From: Desulfobulbaceae bacterium UBA2273 | GTDB lineage: Bacteria > Desulfobacterota > Desulfobulbia > Desulfobulbales > Desulfurivibrionaceae | NCBI GenBank assembly: GCA_002347095.1 | Contig: DDWZ01000028.1 | Span: 124,001-188,000, forward strand | Reading direction: 5' to 3' | Length of the DNA: 64,000 nucleotides | Part shown: positions 36,519 through 45,636 of the stretch, one piece after another | Layout of the letters: each line of letters begins with the position of its first letter | Numbering within the stretch: position 1 is the first letter of the stretch | Made by a program: the position numbers and the translations under genes | Notes under the pieces: model-generated | The model's input: the letters and a program-made list of their open reading frames with translations, nothing else | Databases searched by the model: none | What the model was told of the DNA's origin: nothing

Positions 36519-37307
36519 TCAGCCGAAGCGGCCGGTAATGTAATCCTCGGTTTCCTTCTTTTCCGGCATGGTGAACAGGGTCTGGGTCGGTCCGTATTCG
36601 ATCAACTCGCCGAGGTACATGTACGCCGTGTAGTCGGAGATGCGCGCCGCCTGCTGCATGTTGTGGGTGACGATGATGATGGTGTATTCCCCCCGCAGCT
36701 CGCGGATGAGATCCTCTATCCGGGAGGTGGAGCGCGGGTCCAGGGCCGAGCAGGGCTCGTCCATGAGGATGATCTCCGGGCTCACGGCAATGGCCCTGGC
36801 GATGCAAAGCCGCTGCATCTGGCCGCCGGAAAGGCCCATGGCCGACTGGTGCAGCCGGTCCTTGACCTCGTCCCAGAGGGCGGCCCGTTTCAAACATTTT
36901 TCCGCAGCCTCGTCGAGCACGGTTTTGTCCTGGATGCCCGCGATCCGCAGCCCATAGACGATGTTTTCGTAGATGGATTTTGGAAACGGGTTCCATTTCT
37001 GGAAGACCATGCCGACCTTGCGCCGCAGCTCGATCACGTCCAGGGCCGGATCGTTGATGTTTTCCCCGTTGATTGTGATGGCCCCCTCGATCCGCAGTCC
37101 GTCGACCAGATCGTTCATCCGGTTGATGCAGCGGATCAGGGTGGATTTGCCGCAGCCCGAGGGGCCGATCAGGGCGGTGACCTGATGGCCCGGAATCCCA
37201 AAGGTCAGATCCTTGAGCGCCTGGCTCGCCCCGTAGTAGAGGTTCAGATTTTCGACCTCGACCTGCGGGTTGTCGATACGGATTATGGCGGTGTCTGTGG
37301 TTGACAT
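36519..37307 (-). CDS. pstB: Phosphate ABC transporter ATP-binding protein PstB
   Basis: A 262-residue ATPase of the high-affinity phosphate importer. Walker [10 protein letters not shown] at 48-56, the Q-loop region [19 protein letters not shown] with the PstB-typical NPFP, signature [14 protein letters not shown] and Walker [14 protein letters not shown] are all intact. AGGAGAGAAC precedes the ATG. A 248-bp spacer with a repeat separates it from pstA. Confidence 0.97.
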   Translation of the reverse strand: MSTTDTAIIRIDNPQVEVENLNLYYGASQALKDLTFGIPGHQVTALIGPSGCGKSTLIRCINRMNDLVDGLRIEGAITINGENINDPALDVIELRRKVGMVFQKWNPFPKSIYENIVYGLRIAGIQDKTVLDEAAEKCLKRAALWDEVKDRLHQSAMGLSGGQMQRLCIARAIAVSPEIILMDEPCSALDPRSTSRIEDLIRELRGEYTIIIVTHNMQQAARISDYTAYMYLGELIEYGPTQTLFTMPEKKETEDYITGRFG

Positions 37308-37354
37308 GTTCTCTCCTCATTAGAGCCTCTTGCACAATTGAAAAAGGCGCTCAT

Positions 37355-37472
37355 ATTTACTCCCCTCGCCCGCGTGCGGGAGAGGGGTCGGGGGAGAGGG
37401 CAAATGCAACCTGCTGGGTTGACATCTGTTTCCCCCTCTCCCTAACCCTCCCCCCGAGGGGGGAGGGGACTT
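37355..37472. repeat. GC-rich inverted repeat (CTCCCCTCGCCCG...GGGGGAGGGG)
   Basis: The pstA-pstB spacer contains alternating C- and G-rich blocks able to fold back on themselves (CTCCCCTC/GAGAGGGG and CCCTCCCCCCGAGGGGGGAGGG-like arms). It resembles REP/MITE-like repeats seen in many Gram-negative genomes. No gene is present. Confidence 0.6.
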
Positions 37473-37555
37473 TTTTGCTTTATGCGAGCGGCTCCGTTAG
37501 TAACTGATTACGGGCCCGGGCAATTTGGTATCGTGCCCACCCATATCTGTAGCTC

Positions 37556-39148
37556 CTACACATCGACCACGGAATGGCGTTGTCGCATCTTGTTGCGCAG
37601 ATAGATGGCCGTGCTGGTCATGGCCAGCACGATCAGGATCAGCAGCAGGGTGGTGACATAGACCATGGGCTTGGCCGCCTCCACGTTGGGTGACTGAAAG
37701 CCGATGTCGTAGATATGAAACCCCAGGTGCATGAATTTCCGGTCCAGGTGCAGGAAGGGGAAGACCCCGTCCAGGGGCAGGGCCGGGGCCAGCTTGACCA
37801 CGCCGGTGATCATCAGCGGGGCCACCTCACCCGCGGCTCGGGCCATGGCCAGGATGAAGCCGGTGAGGATGCCGGGCGAGGCCATGGGCAGCAGGATCCG
37901 GGTCAGGGTCTGGAGCTTGGTGGCGGCCAGGGCCTGGGAGCCTTCCCGGATGCCGGGCGGGATCGAGCCCAACGCCTCTTCCGTGGCCACGATCACCACC
38001 GGCACGGTGAGCAGCCCCAAGGTAAGGCTGGTCCAGAGGATGCCGCCAGTGCCGAAGGTCGGGGTGGGCAACCGTTCCGGGAAAAACAACTGGTCGATGC
38101 CGCCACCGATCCCGTAGACGAAAAAGCCCAGGCCGAAGATGCCGTAGACGATGGAGGGGATGCCGGCCAGGTTGTTGACCGCGATGCGGACCATCTTCAC
38201 CAGCCAGCCGTCCTTGGCGTATTCGCGCAGATAGATGCCCGCCAGCACCCCCAGCGGGAAGGAGAGGATGGACATGAGAAAGATCAGCATGACGGTGCCG
38301 AAGATGGCTGGGAACAGTCCGCCCTCGGTGTTTGATTCCCGAGGCTCGTCAAAAAACAGTTCCCGCAGCCGCTCCAGGTAATAGGCGCACTTGGCGAAAA
38401 ACGACATATTGTTCGGCTGATAGGCGCGGACGATGTTGGGCAGGGCTATGGCCTTGGGCTGGCCATTGGCATCGGTGAAGATCGCCTGATTGGTGGCCAG
38501 GGCCGCGGATTTTTCCCCGAGGATGGAAACCAGCGCCTCGAACTCGGTTTTGAGCCCCTGCTTCTCCCCTTGCATGGCGGCGAGGGCCGGGGTGTTCTCT
38601 TCCTTGTTGTAGCGGGCCTTGGCCAGGTGGTGATCGATCAGCTCCACCCGCCGGTTGAGGTTGGCGATCTTCTTGCCCAAAAGATGCACCTCAACTTTCC
38701 GGTCTTCCAGGGCACCAATGGTCTGGGCCAGACTGTTGGAGCCGGAGACGGGCGGCGCGATTCCCTTGACCTCGAATTCGCTTAAATATCCGTAGAAATT
38801 GCCGTATTCTTGGCGCTCAAGCACATGGACATCTTTCGGGTAGGTGAGACTGGTGATCTCCGAGGCGTCCACCCATTTGAAGTCAAGTCCATAGAGATCC
38901 CGGTTGCCGATCTTAAATTGGAGCCGCTTCTTTTCGTTGTGAGGGATGGTTTCTTCCTGGACAATCTCCCCAAGCAGGGACCGGCCATCCTGCAGGGTCG
39001 CCAGGGCGACCTTTTTCGGCCAGAATACCGCGAGGCCATTGGCCAGCACGACATAGAAGAGAAGCAGGGTCAGAAAGAGGATCAGGGACAGGGCCAGGCC
39101 CGTGGCCCAGACGAATGGCTCTCCCTGCCGCCAGAATTTTTTGGTCAT
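37556..39148 (-). CDS. pstA: Phosphate ABC transporter permease PstA, large form
   Basis: A 530-residue inner-membrane permease. The first helix (about 16-38) is followed by roughly 210 residues of hydrophilic, partly coiled-coil sequence (VEVHLLGKKIANLNRRVELI). The standard PstA core then occupies about 255-530 (FGTVMLIFLMSILSFPLGV, VNNLAGIPSIVYGIFGLG, EEALGSIPPGIREGSQALAATK). The usual PstA is near 290 residues. The extended form matches what I know from Pseudomonas-type Pst systems. GGAGAAAACACC precedes ATG 39148. Confidence 0.93.
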   Translation of the reverse strand: MTKKFWRQGEPFVWATGLALSLILFLTLLLFYVVLANGLAVFWPKKVALATLQDGRSLLGEIVQEETIPHNEKKRLQFKIGNRDLYGLDFKWVDASEITSLTYPKDVHVLERQEYGNFYGYLSEFEVKGIAPPVSGSNSLAQTIGALEDRKVEVHLLGKKIANLNRRVELIDHHLAKARYNKEENTPALAAMQGEKQGLKTEFEALVSILGEKSAALATNQAIFTDANGQPKAIALPNIVRAYQPNNMSFFAKCAYYLERLRELFFDEPRESNTEGGLFPAIFGTVMLIFLMSILSFPLGVLAGIYLREYAKDGWLVKMVRIAVNNLAGIPSIVYGIFGLGFFVYGIGGGIDQLFFPERLPTPTFGTGGILWTSLTLGLLTVPVVIVATEEALGSIPPGIREGSQALAATKLQTLTRILLPMASPGILTGFILAMARAAGEVAPLMITGVVKLAPALPLDGVFPFLHLDRKFMHLGFHIYDIGFQSPNVEAAKPMVYVTTLLLILIVLAMTSTAIYLRNKMRQRHSVVDV

Positions 39149-39214
39149 GGTGTTTTCTCCGAACTTATAGGACGTTGCCACGAAATCTACGAAAGAACTT
39201 GCTTCGAGCAGGTG

Positions 39215-39286
39215 CTTCGACAGGCTCAGCACGAACGGAATATCAATGCATTAAGATAATGTCCGTTCACCCTGAGCCTGTCGAAG
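39215..39286. repeat. REP-type inverted pair (CTTCGACAGGCTCAG)
   Basis: CTTCGACAGGCTCAGCACGA (39215 on) and its near inverse ending CCTGAGCCTGTCGAAG flank a 24-nt spacer between pstA and pstC. The core is a repeat I recognise as widespread in bacterial genomes. Confidence 0.75.
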
Positions 39287-39311
39287 GGCTGCTGTTGCGC
39301 CTCCATCCTCT

Positions 39312-41534
39312 TTAATACCGCCCATATTTCTTCCGCAATCGCTCGCGGACCAGCTCCGCTCCGGTGTTCACCACAAAGGTCAGGGCGAAGAGCATGGAGG
39401 CGCAGAGGAAGAGCACCCGGTACAGGGTGCCGCCCATGGGCGCCTCGGGAATCTCCACGGCGATGTTGGCCGACAGGGTCCGCATGCCGTTGAAGATGGA
39501 CCAGTCGAGGATGGGGGTGTTGCCGGTGGCCATGAGCACGATCATGGTTTCCCCCACTGCCCGGCCAAAGCCGATCATGATCGCGGCAAAGATGCCGGGG
39601 CTGGCCGAGGGCAGCACCACCCGCCAGATCGTCTGCCAGCGGCTGGCGCCCAAGGCCAGGGATGCTGCGGTCAGGCTGGGCGGAATGTTGGAGATGGCGT
39701 CCTCGGTGATGGAAAAGATGATGGGGATCACCGCGATGCCAAGACCAAAGGCGATGATGATGCAGTTGCGCTGGTCATAGCGCAACCCCAGGTCGTTGTA
39801 GAGCCATTGTTTGAAGTTGCCTCCAAAGAGCATGTGCTCAACAGTGGGGGCGATTCCCATGGCCAGGGCTCCGGCCAGGAGGATGACCGGCACCAGCAGC
39901 AGAAATTCATGGCCGTTGCAGAAGTTTTGCAGGGTGGGCGTTTTGTAGAAGGGCTTGAGGATAGCCATGATCGTCACGAAGATCAGCGGCAGGAACAGCA
40001 CCCCCAGGATCACCCCGAGAATGGCTTTTTCCACGATGGGCGCCAGCCAGAGGGCGATGAGAAAGCCGATGACCACCGAGGGGATCGAGGCCATGATCTC
40101 CACCACCGGTTTGACCGTCTTTTTAAAGGTGGCGGTGCTGAACTGGCTGGTGTAGACCGCGCCGAAGATGGCCAGCGGCACGGCAAAGATCATGGCGTAC
40201 AGGGTGCCCTTGATGGTGCCGAAGAGCAGCGGCACCAGGCTGAACTTCGGTTCGAAATCATCGGAGGCGGACGAGGACTGCCAAACATACTCCGGTTTGT
40301 CGTAGCTTTCGTACCAGACCTTGCCGAACAGGGTTTTGAGGCTAATTTCCGGGTGGGGTGCATCGACCCTCCAGACGGTAAGATTGTTGCGCGAATCAAG
40401 GCCGATCAGGCCGTTGCCCTGGCCGGAGATGCCCGCCATGGTCAAGGAGGGTTCAAGGTCCAGCAGATGTTTTTCGCTGGTCATATGGTCGAGATGGGTT
40501 TTGCCGTCTGCACCTAAGCTGACCAGGGATTTGGAGCGGCGGGAGGGGATGATGCGCTCCACTGCGGTCTGATGGCTGGTCAGGGTGTGGGTTTTGCGTA
40601 GCCGCTGTACCCGGTCGTTGCCTTCCCCGCTCCAGATCTGGCTCCAGGTGACAAGACCGCCATCGGCGTCGCCCACTGCCACGGAGATATCGCCGAAAAC
40701 CATGGCCAGGGCGGTGACAGGCTTGTCTCCTGATACGGCCACCACATTGTCGGTGCGCTCGGCACGCTCGTTTTCCCTCAGATCCCAGCGCAACAGGCTG
40801 CCGGTATCGGTGCCGGCGAACAGGGCATAGCCGTTCTCATCCAGGGTGAAGGCGGTGATTGCCCCCGGCAGCTCTTCGTTGAGCAGAAAAGAAAAAGTCT
40901 CTTTCTTCTCCTCGCCCAAAATATTGGTGGTGACGACCGCATGATCTATCTGGAACCGGTTGTCGGCAAGGAGCGCCACCTGGGTCAGCCGGTCTTCATG
41001 GCTGCGGACCATCATGCTCTTGATCGGGGCCGGATAGCGTTGGGCGGGGTATTCGCCCATCCGGGTGATCTCCGGCTGGACGGTCCGTTGGCCGAATTCG
41101 TCATAGAGCAGCCGGAAATCCACCTGGGCGACGGTGACGCTGTTGTCGTTCCACAGAAGGGTAAAGACGTTGTTCTTGTTGCTCTCGACGGACTGGACCT
41201 TGGCCTTCCGGTCCGAGGCGGGTGCGGTGAAAAAGGTCTTGCCGGAGGCGAGATTGTAAAAGGAAAAGAGGCCAGTATTGTTCAGGGTAAAGCCCACCTC
41301 CTGGGTGTCATCCATGCCCACGGCAAGAACAGGGGGTTGCCCGGAGGCAACGGCCACGCGGTGGATGACCTCGGCGCTGGCCGGCTGAAACAGCGGCAGG
41401 GTCACGCGGACGATGAGCACCAGGATGGCGATGACGCTGGCGATGACCAGCAGGCCGCCCACGGTGATGGCTCGAGTGGCGAACCGATCTTGGCGGCGGA
41501 CCTTTTTGATGAATTGCTTGTCGAGTTTCTGCAT
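39312..41534 (-). CDS. pstC: Phosphate ABC transporter permease PstC, large form with beta-propeller-like insert
   Basis: A 740-residue permease, more than twice the usual length. After helix 1 (about 25-50) come about 370 residues of beta-rich sequence with WD-like strands (GTDTGSLLRWDLRE, VGDADGGLVTWSQIW, LIGLDSRNNLTVWRVD), probably a periplasmic propeller. The transport core follows (TLYAMIFAVPLAIFGAVYTS, VVEIMASIPSVVIGFL, LGASRWQTIWRVVLPSASPG). AAGGAACACC precedes ATG 41534. It pairs with the equally enlarged PstA. Confidence 0.93.
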   Translation of the reverse strand: MQKLDKQFIKKVRRQDRFATRAITVGGLLVIASVIAILVLIVRVTLPLFQPASAEVIHRVAVASGQPPVLAVGMDDTQEVGFTLNNTGLFSFYNLASGKTFFTAPASDRKAKVQSVESNKNNVFTLLWNDNSVTVAQVDFRLLYDEFGQRTVQPEITRMGEYPAQRYPAPIKSMMVRSHEDRLTQVALLADNRFQIDHAVVTTNILGEEKKETFSFLLNEELPGAITAFTLDENGYALFAGTDTGSLLRWDLRENERAERTDNVVAVSGDKPVTALAMVFGDISVAVGDADGGLVTWSQIWSGEGNDRVQRLRKTHTLTSHQTAVERIIPSRRSKSLVSLGADGKTHLDHMTSEKHLLDLEPSLTMAGISGQGNGLIGLDSRNNLTVWRVDAPHPEISLKTLFGKVWYESYDKPEYVWQSSSASDDFEPKFSLVPLLFGTIKGTLYAMIFAVPLAIFGAVYTSQFSTATFKKTVKPVVEIMASIPSVVIGFLIALWLAPIVEKAILGVILGVLFLPLIFVTIMAILKPFYKTPTLQNFCNGHEFLLLVPVILLAGALAMGIAPTVEHMLFGGNFKQWLYNDLGLRYDQRNCIIIAFGLGIAVIPIIFSITEDAISNIPPSLTAASLALGASRWQTIWRVVLPSASPGIFAAIMIGFGRAVGETMIVLMATGNTPILDWSIFNGMRTLSANIAVEIPEAPMGGTLYRVLFLCASMLFALTFVVNTGAELVRERLRKKYGRY

Positions 41535-41675
41535 GGTGTTCCTTGGCTGTTCTGAATCCTGCTGCATAGTACGGGGCTTCTACCGGAGAAGCCCCCGGGA
41601 AGGCCTGCCGGGAGGGGGCGTTGGCCTTCCCGGGGGCCGGGAGGTGAACTCATGTCCGGCCTGGGCCGGGGAGGG

Positions 41676-42671
41676 TTACTTCAATTTGGCCAACTCTTTT
41701 TCCACGACCTTGGCGGGCAGGGGCAGGAAGCCGTCTTTTACCACGATCTCCTGACCGGCCTTGGAAAGGATGTACTTGAGGAACTCTGCGGTCTGGGCGG
41801 GCATGGGCTTGTTCGGCTCCTTGGCCACATAGATGTACAGGGTTCTGGAGAGGGGGTAGCTGCCGCTCAGCACGTTTTCAAAACTGGCTTCCTGACCCTT
41901 TTCCCCTTTCTTCTTGCTCAGGGCGATGGCCTTTACCCCGGAGGTCTTGTAGCCGATGCCGGAGTAGCCGATGCCGTTCTTGTCCTCGGTGATGCCCATT
42001 ACCACCGAAGCGGAACCGGGCTGCTCTTTGACGGTATCCTTATAGTCTCCCTTGAACAGGGCATGCTCCTTGAAGTAGCCGTAGGTGCCGGAGGCGGAGT
42101 TACGGCCATAGATGCTCATGGGGGCCTGCTTCCAGTTGTCGCCAAGACCTACCTGGCCCCAGGTGGTGATTTCCTCGCTCAGGCCGCCCTTGCGGGTTTT
42201 GGAGAAGATCGCGTCAACCTCTTGCAGGCTCAGTTCCTTGAGCGGGTTGTCCTTGTTGACGTACACAGCCAGGGAGTCCAGGGCAACATCGATTCTGGTG
42301 GGGGCAAAGCCGTATTTCTTGGTGAAGGCGTCGATCTCCTCGGATTTCATCGCCCGGGACATGGGGCCAAGCTGGGCGGTGCCGGAAAGGAGAGCGGGCG
42401 GTGCGGTGCTGGAGCCCTTGCCCTCGATCTGGATGCGGACATTGGGGTATTCCTTGCGAAAGCCTTCCGCCCAGTAGGTCATCAGATTGTTCAGGGTGTC
42501 CGAACCGATGCTGTCCAGGTTGCCGGATACGCCGCTTACCTTTTTATAGGTGGGGATTTTCTGGTCCACGCTGATATTGCCGGCAAAAGCGGTGGTGGCG
42601 GTGACGGCGATCAGGCAGCCTGCCAGCGCAGCTTTTGTGACACTGTTCAAAAAACCTTTGTGCATCGTCAT
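41676..42671 (-). CDS. pstS: Phosphate-binding protein PstS
   Basis: A 331-residue periplasmic binding protein with signal peptide (to TAFAGN). Landmarks: SGNLDSIGSDTLNNLMTYW at the ligand-binding N-terminus, PTRIDVALDSLAVYVNKDNP, IYGRNSASGTYGYFKEHAL and TLYIYVAKEPN. It captures phosphate for PstCAB. AAGGAGAGACACC precedes the ATG. A three-unit Pho box and -10 element lie about 75-130 bp upstream. It begins the minus-strand run pstS-pstC-pstA-pstB-phoU-phoB. Confidence 0.95.
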   Translation of the reverse strand: MTMHKGFLNSVTKAALAGCLIAVTATTAFAGNISVDQKIPTYKKVSGVSGNLDSIGSDTLNNLMTYWAEGFRKEYPNVRIQIEGKGSSTAPPALLSGTAQLGPMSRAMKSEEIDAFTKKYGFAPTRIDVALDSLAVYVNKDNPLKELSLQEVDAIFSKTRKGGLSEEITTWGQVGLGDNWKQAPMSIYGRNSASGTYGYFKEHALFKGDYKDTVKEQPGSASVVMGITEDKNGIGYSGIGYKTSGVKAIALSKKKGEKGQEASFENVLSGSYPLSRTLYIYVAKEPNKPMPAQTAEFLKYILSKAGQEIVVKDGFLPLPAKVVEKELAKLK

Positions 42672-42745
42672 GGTGTCTCTCCTTAAAAGTGTGGTTAGGG
42701 AATAGCCTCTGCCCAGGTGCGACTTGGTCGGTTCATCTGGCCCCC

Positions 42746-42798
42746 ACTATGCTCCCTGATTGTTAGAATTTTATTAGGGTTTCGTTAGGAGATGAACA
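42746..42798 (-). promoter_or_regulatory. Pho box and -10 element for pstS
   Basis: Read on the minus strand, CTAACGAA, CTAATAAA and CTAACAAT recur exactly 11 bp apart (plus-strand GTTA/ATTA/GTTA at 42762, 42773 and 42784). The -10 CATAGT follows TAACAATC by 6 bp. The 8-mers with 3-bp spacers resemble PhoB direct repeats, especially the cyanobacterial TTAAC type. Confidence 0.82.
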
Positions 42799-42841
42799 GA
42801 AGATGAATCTTCGCAAAACCGAAAACTCATCTTCGCTGTGC

Positions 42842-42891
42842 TAATCCTTTTTTAACCTCCTTTTAATCAAAGGATGACCGTGCGCTAATAT
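42842..42891 (+). promoter_or_regulatory. Pho box and -10 element for the divergent porin gene
   Basis: TAAT, TAAC, TAAT and TGAC start at 42842, 42853, 42864 and 42875, exactly 11 bp apart. A TAATAT -10-like element lies at 42886-42891. It is oriented toward the porin at 43010. Confidence 0.75.
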
Positions 42892-43009
42892 GGGCCCGGT
42901 ATCTTCTCCGTAACATTTTGGCCGTTGCCCTTGGTCGGGCTTTTGCTTCCCGCTGTCTGCTTGTGCCGGGGAGAAATCTTTATAAATTTTACGGAGAAAG
43001 GAGAAACAG

Positions 43010-44308
43010 ATGAAAAAGGTATTATCGGCGGCAGCAGCACTGGGCATTTGCCTGACCCTGCCCGCGGCCGCCCTGGCGGGCGCAGGGATGAGCGACGAGC
43101 AGATCCTGAAGGAGTTGGAGTATCTGCGCAACAAGGTCGCCTCCCAGCAGGAGCACATTGATGCCCTCGGGGCCATGGTGGACAAAAAGGTTTCGGCCAA
43201 GGTCGAGGAAGAGGTCAAGAAGAGCGGGGGCAGCAAGGTGGCCCTGGCCAACGAGTTCATCGATCAGTTGACCTTAAAAGGCGACCTGCGGGTTCGGTAC
43301 GATATCCGAGACAAGGATTACAAGGAAGGGCAGGGCAGCGATATCTCCCGTGATCGCGTGCGGACCCGTTTCCGGCTTGGTGGCGTCTGGGACAACAAGG
43401 CGGAGAACTGGCAGATCGGCGCCGGGCTTGCCACGGGCAGCGATGATCCGACCAGCACTAACGATACTTGGAGTGAGGTCAAGACCTTTGAAACCGGCGA
43501 TCTCCGGTTGGACTACGCCTACGCCAAACACAAGTGGAATGATTTTGCCTTCACCCTCGGTCAATCTGAAGAAAATCCCTTCAAGAGTTCCTGGGTTTTT
43601 AGGAGCAGTGACTTGCGGCTGGCAGGCCTGACCGCTCAGTACGGCGCTAAGGATGGGGTTTTCGCCACCTTGGGCGGTTATGGCGCCAAGCTGGTGAATG
43701 ACGACAATACCGCCACCCTGGTGGCCGGTCAGGCAGGGTACAACGGCAAGGTGGGCGATGCCAAATACACCCTGGCTGCGGGCTACCATACCTACAGCAA
43801 ATCCCTGATCAACGAAGGTAGCGCTACATTTTTCCTGGACGCGGTCGATGAGGACAAATATGAACTCAACATCGGCGACCTGTATGGCGCGGTCTCCTTT
43901 CCGGTAGGCGATGTCAAGCTCTCCCTCTACGGCCAGATCTGGCAGAACTTCGGGGCCGACGGCGAAATCGGGCAGAGCCAGGCCGGCAGCAGCTTCACCC
44001 AGAAACCCGAGGATGCCGATATGGGCTGGGTGTTCGGAGCCGACGCCAAATACGGCGCCTTCAAGCTGGGCTATGCCTACTCGGTGGTTGAGGCCGATTC
44101 TCTCTTCGGCTATCTCACCGAAGCCAATTTCGGCGACGGACTTTCCCGGACCAACGTGAAAGGACACCGGGCGCAGCTTGGCTACGATCTGAGCAAGAAT
44201 TGGAGCACGGGGCTTACCTGGTACAGCTTTGAGCGCGACGAAGATTACGCAACCGCCAAGGAAGACCAGGTTGATATCTATCAGCTTGACGTAAGCTATA
44301 AGTTTTAA
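43010..44308 (+). CDS. Putative outer-membrane porin, probably phosphate-starvation induced
   Basis: A 432-residue protein with signal peptide (LPAAALAGAG), then a periplasmic coiled coil (EQILKELEYLRNKVASQQEH) and a beta-barrel ending in a terminal Phe (VSYKF). The barrel opens with LKGDLRVRYDIRDKDYKEG and RTRFRLGG. This is the putative-porin (OprP/OprO-like) layout. Divergence from pstS and its own Pho box suggest it passes phosphate or phosphorus compounds, which is inference. GGAGAAAGGAG precedes the ATG. Two terminators follow. Confidence 0.87.
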   Translation: MKKVLSAAAALGICLTLPAAALAGAGMSDEQILKELEYLRNKVASQQEHIDALGAMVDKKVSAKVEEEVKKSGGSKVALANEFIDQLTLKGDLRVRYDIRDKDYKEGQGSDISRDRVRTRFRLGGVWDNKAENWQIGAGLATGSDDPTSTNDTWSEVKTFETGDLRLDYAYAKHKWNDFAFTLGQSEENPFKSSWVFRSSDLRLAGLTAQYGAKDGVFATLGGYGAKLVNDDNTATLVAGQAGYNGKVGDAKYTLAAGYHTYSKSLINEGSATFFLDAVDEDKYELNIGDLYGAVSFPVGDVKLSLYGQIWQNFGADGEIGQSQAGSSFTQKPEDADMGWVFGADAKYGAFKLGYAYSVVEADSLFGYLTEANFGDGLSRTNVKGHRAQLGYDLSKNWSTGLTWYSFERDEDYATAKEDQVDIYQLDVSYKF

Positions 44309-44343
44309 AGGGTTCTAGCTCCTCCCTGAAGTGGGGTAGCCGT

Positions 44344-44375
44344 CCTGCCTCTCCTCCCCGGAGGCAGGGCTTTTT
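44344..44375 (+). terminator. Rho-independent terminator 1 after the porin gene
   Basis: The stem CCTGCCTC / GAGGCAGG has a 9-nt loop and is followed by GC and five T residues. Confidence 0.88.
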
Positions 44376-44450
44376 ATCAGAAAATAATGGAGCTGTAACG
44401 GAAAGCGAACAAATCCGCAGTACCTTGTATGACACACATCTCACTCCTTA

Positions 44451-44488
44451 GCCCCCCTGTCAGAGCATCGGCAGGGGGGCGCTTTTTT
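44451..44488 (+). terminator. Rho-independent terminator 2 downstream of the porin gene
   Basis: The stem GCCCCCCTG / CAGGGGGGC has a TCAGAGCATCGG loop and is followed by GC and six T residues. The same stem-loop recurs at 57206-57242. Confidence 0.85.
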
Positions 44489-44601
44489 ACGGACAAGCTC
44501 TAAAGAAAAATAATTTTCACGAAATTATCGTCTCGTTTAAATCAATAGGCGGAAAAGCACAAAAAAATCATTAACACAGCACAGAGGGGGCAGGGCATGC
44601 T

Positions 44602-44685
44602 TTGGATTTGGAAAAGAAGCTTGGCCTTGCCTTGGTCTTTATCGTGCTGACCGCAGCCCATGAACGCAGACACTACGAAAAATAA
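44602..44685 (+). pseudogene. Truncated start of a chemoreceptor gene
   Basis: In frame, 44602-44658 reads LDLEKKLGLALVFIVLTAA. This aligns with the N-terminal helix of the intact chemoreceptor at 57617 (NLKNKLGFFFVFIMLAAG) at both DNA and protein level. Similarity stops abruptly at about 44660 and a stop follows at 44683. It looks like the remnant of a second receptor gene cut off where the phn locus begins. Confidence 0.6.
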
Positions 44686-44773
44686 CTTGCGGGGTGAGGA
44701 TGTTGTCCATTATCTCCGGTCGACATCGGATGAAGCCTGCATTTTATCGTTTTCGTTGGGAATTGTAATAGAT

Positions 44774-45631
44774 TCATTTGGTTGCCGCCAGGATGGCCAG
44801 CCCCAGGCATATCACCAGAATGCCGGCCAGCCGCATGCGCCAATGGGCGTGTTCGCGGAACAGGGAGATGGACAGAATGCCGGCAATGATAATGCCCGTG
44901 TTGGTGAACGTCACCACCACGGCGGCGGGCAGATAACGCATGGCGTGGATCACCAGGGCGTAGGCTAGGCCGATGCTGGCGCCCGCAATCAGCAGGTGAG
45001 GCAAGCGGGGCGCGCGTTGCGGTCGCCAGACGCCGTACTTCAGGCGCATTTGCAGGGTCAGCGCGAGGAAAGAAGCCGTGTAACCGACGGTCACGAAGCC
45101 GACCAGACTGCCGAAGGTGGGCAGGTAGGCCGTTGCTGCCTTGTCGCTCAGGGAATAGATGCTGGTTGCCAGTGCCGCGACCAGCGCCAGCGGCAGGGCC
45201 GTGAAGCCGTCCTTGCGCCACGCGGTTGCGGCCATCAGCAGAAGTCCCGCCACGCTGACCAGCATCGCGCCCCAGGCTGGAAAACTCAGGGATTCCCCGA
45301 AAAACAGCATACTCCACAAGCCGATCAGCAGCGGCGAACTGCGCACAAGGGGATAAACCAGCGCCACCGGCGCGTGCGCATAGGCACGGTTGAGCGTAAG
45401 AAAGTAGAGCGTATTGGCGCTTGCCGACACCAGCAGAAAAACAAGCAGTTCCCGGCTCCAGAGCGCGGTGCTTGCCAGCACATAAAGCCCCCACAGGCCG
45501 AGCGTCGCGCAATGGAGCGCCAGCGCCCACCACAGCATTTGGGTTTGAACGCCTTGGTGTCGAACCAGCAGGTTCCACGCTACATGCATCGCCACTGAGC
45601 CGGCAATGGCCGGATACGCCGGTTCAAGCAT
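44774..45631 (-). CDS. EamA/DMT-family transporter
   Basis: A 285-residue inner-membrane protein with ten predicted helices in two five-helix EamA repeats (MHVAWNLLVRHQG, NTLYFLTLNRAYAHAPVALV; SSPLLIGLWSMLFFGE; FTNTGIIIAGILSISLFRE). It lies 5 bp after phnP on the same strand, so it is the last gene of the C-P lyase run. It may export a by-product or act on an organic residue of phosphonate breakdown; the substrate is unknown. Confidence 0.85.
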   Translation of the reverse strand: MLEPAYPAIAGSVAMHVAWNLLVRHQGVQTQMLWWALALHCATLGLWGLYVLASTALWSRELLVFLLVSASANTLYFLTLNRAYAHAPVALVYPLVRSSPLLIGLWSMLFFGESLSFPAWGAMLVSVAGLLLMAATAWRKDGFTALPLALVAALATSIYSLSDKAATAYLPTFGSLVGFVTVGYTASFLALTLQMRLKYGVWRPQRAPRLPHLLIAGASIGLAYALVIHAMRYLPAAVVVTFTNTGIIIAGILSISLFREHAHWRMRLAGILVICLGLAILAATK

Positions 45632-45636
45632 AGCGC

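Noticed and set aside
36338..36538. A small gene in the phoU-pstB spacer
   Set aside because: The open frame lies wholly in repeat sequence (dispersed repeat and palindrome copy C) with no ribosome-binding site.
37355..37472. A CRISPR array or tandem-repeat locus
   Set aside because: The G- and C-rich blocks are inverted arms of one repeat, not regularly spaced direct repeats with unique spacers.
44660..44968. A plus-strand gene at the left edge of the phn locus
   Set aside because: It overlaps the EamA transporter in antisense, is low in hydrophobic pattern, and has no ribosome-binding site.
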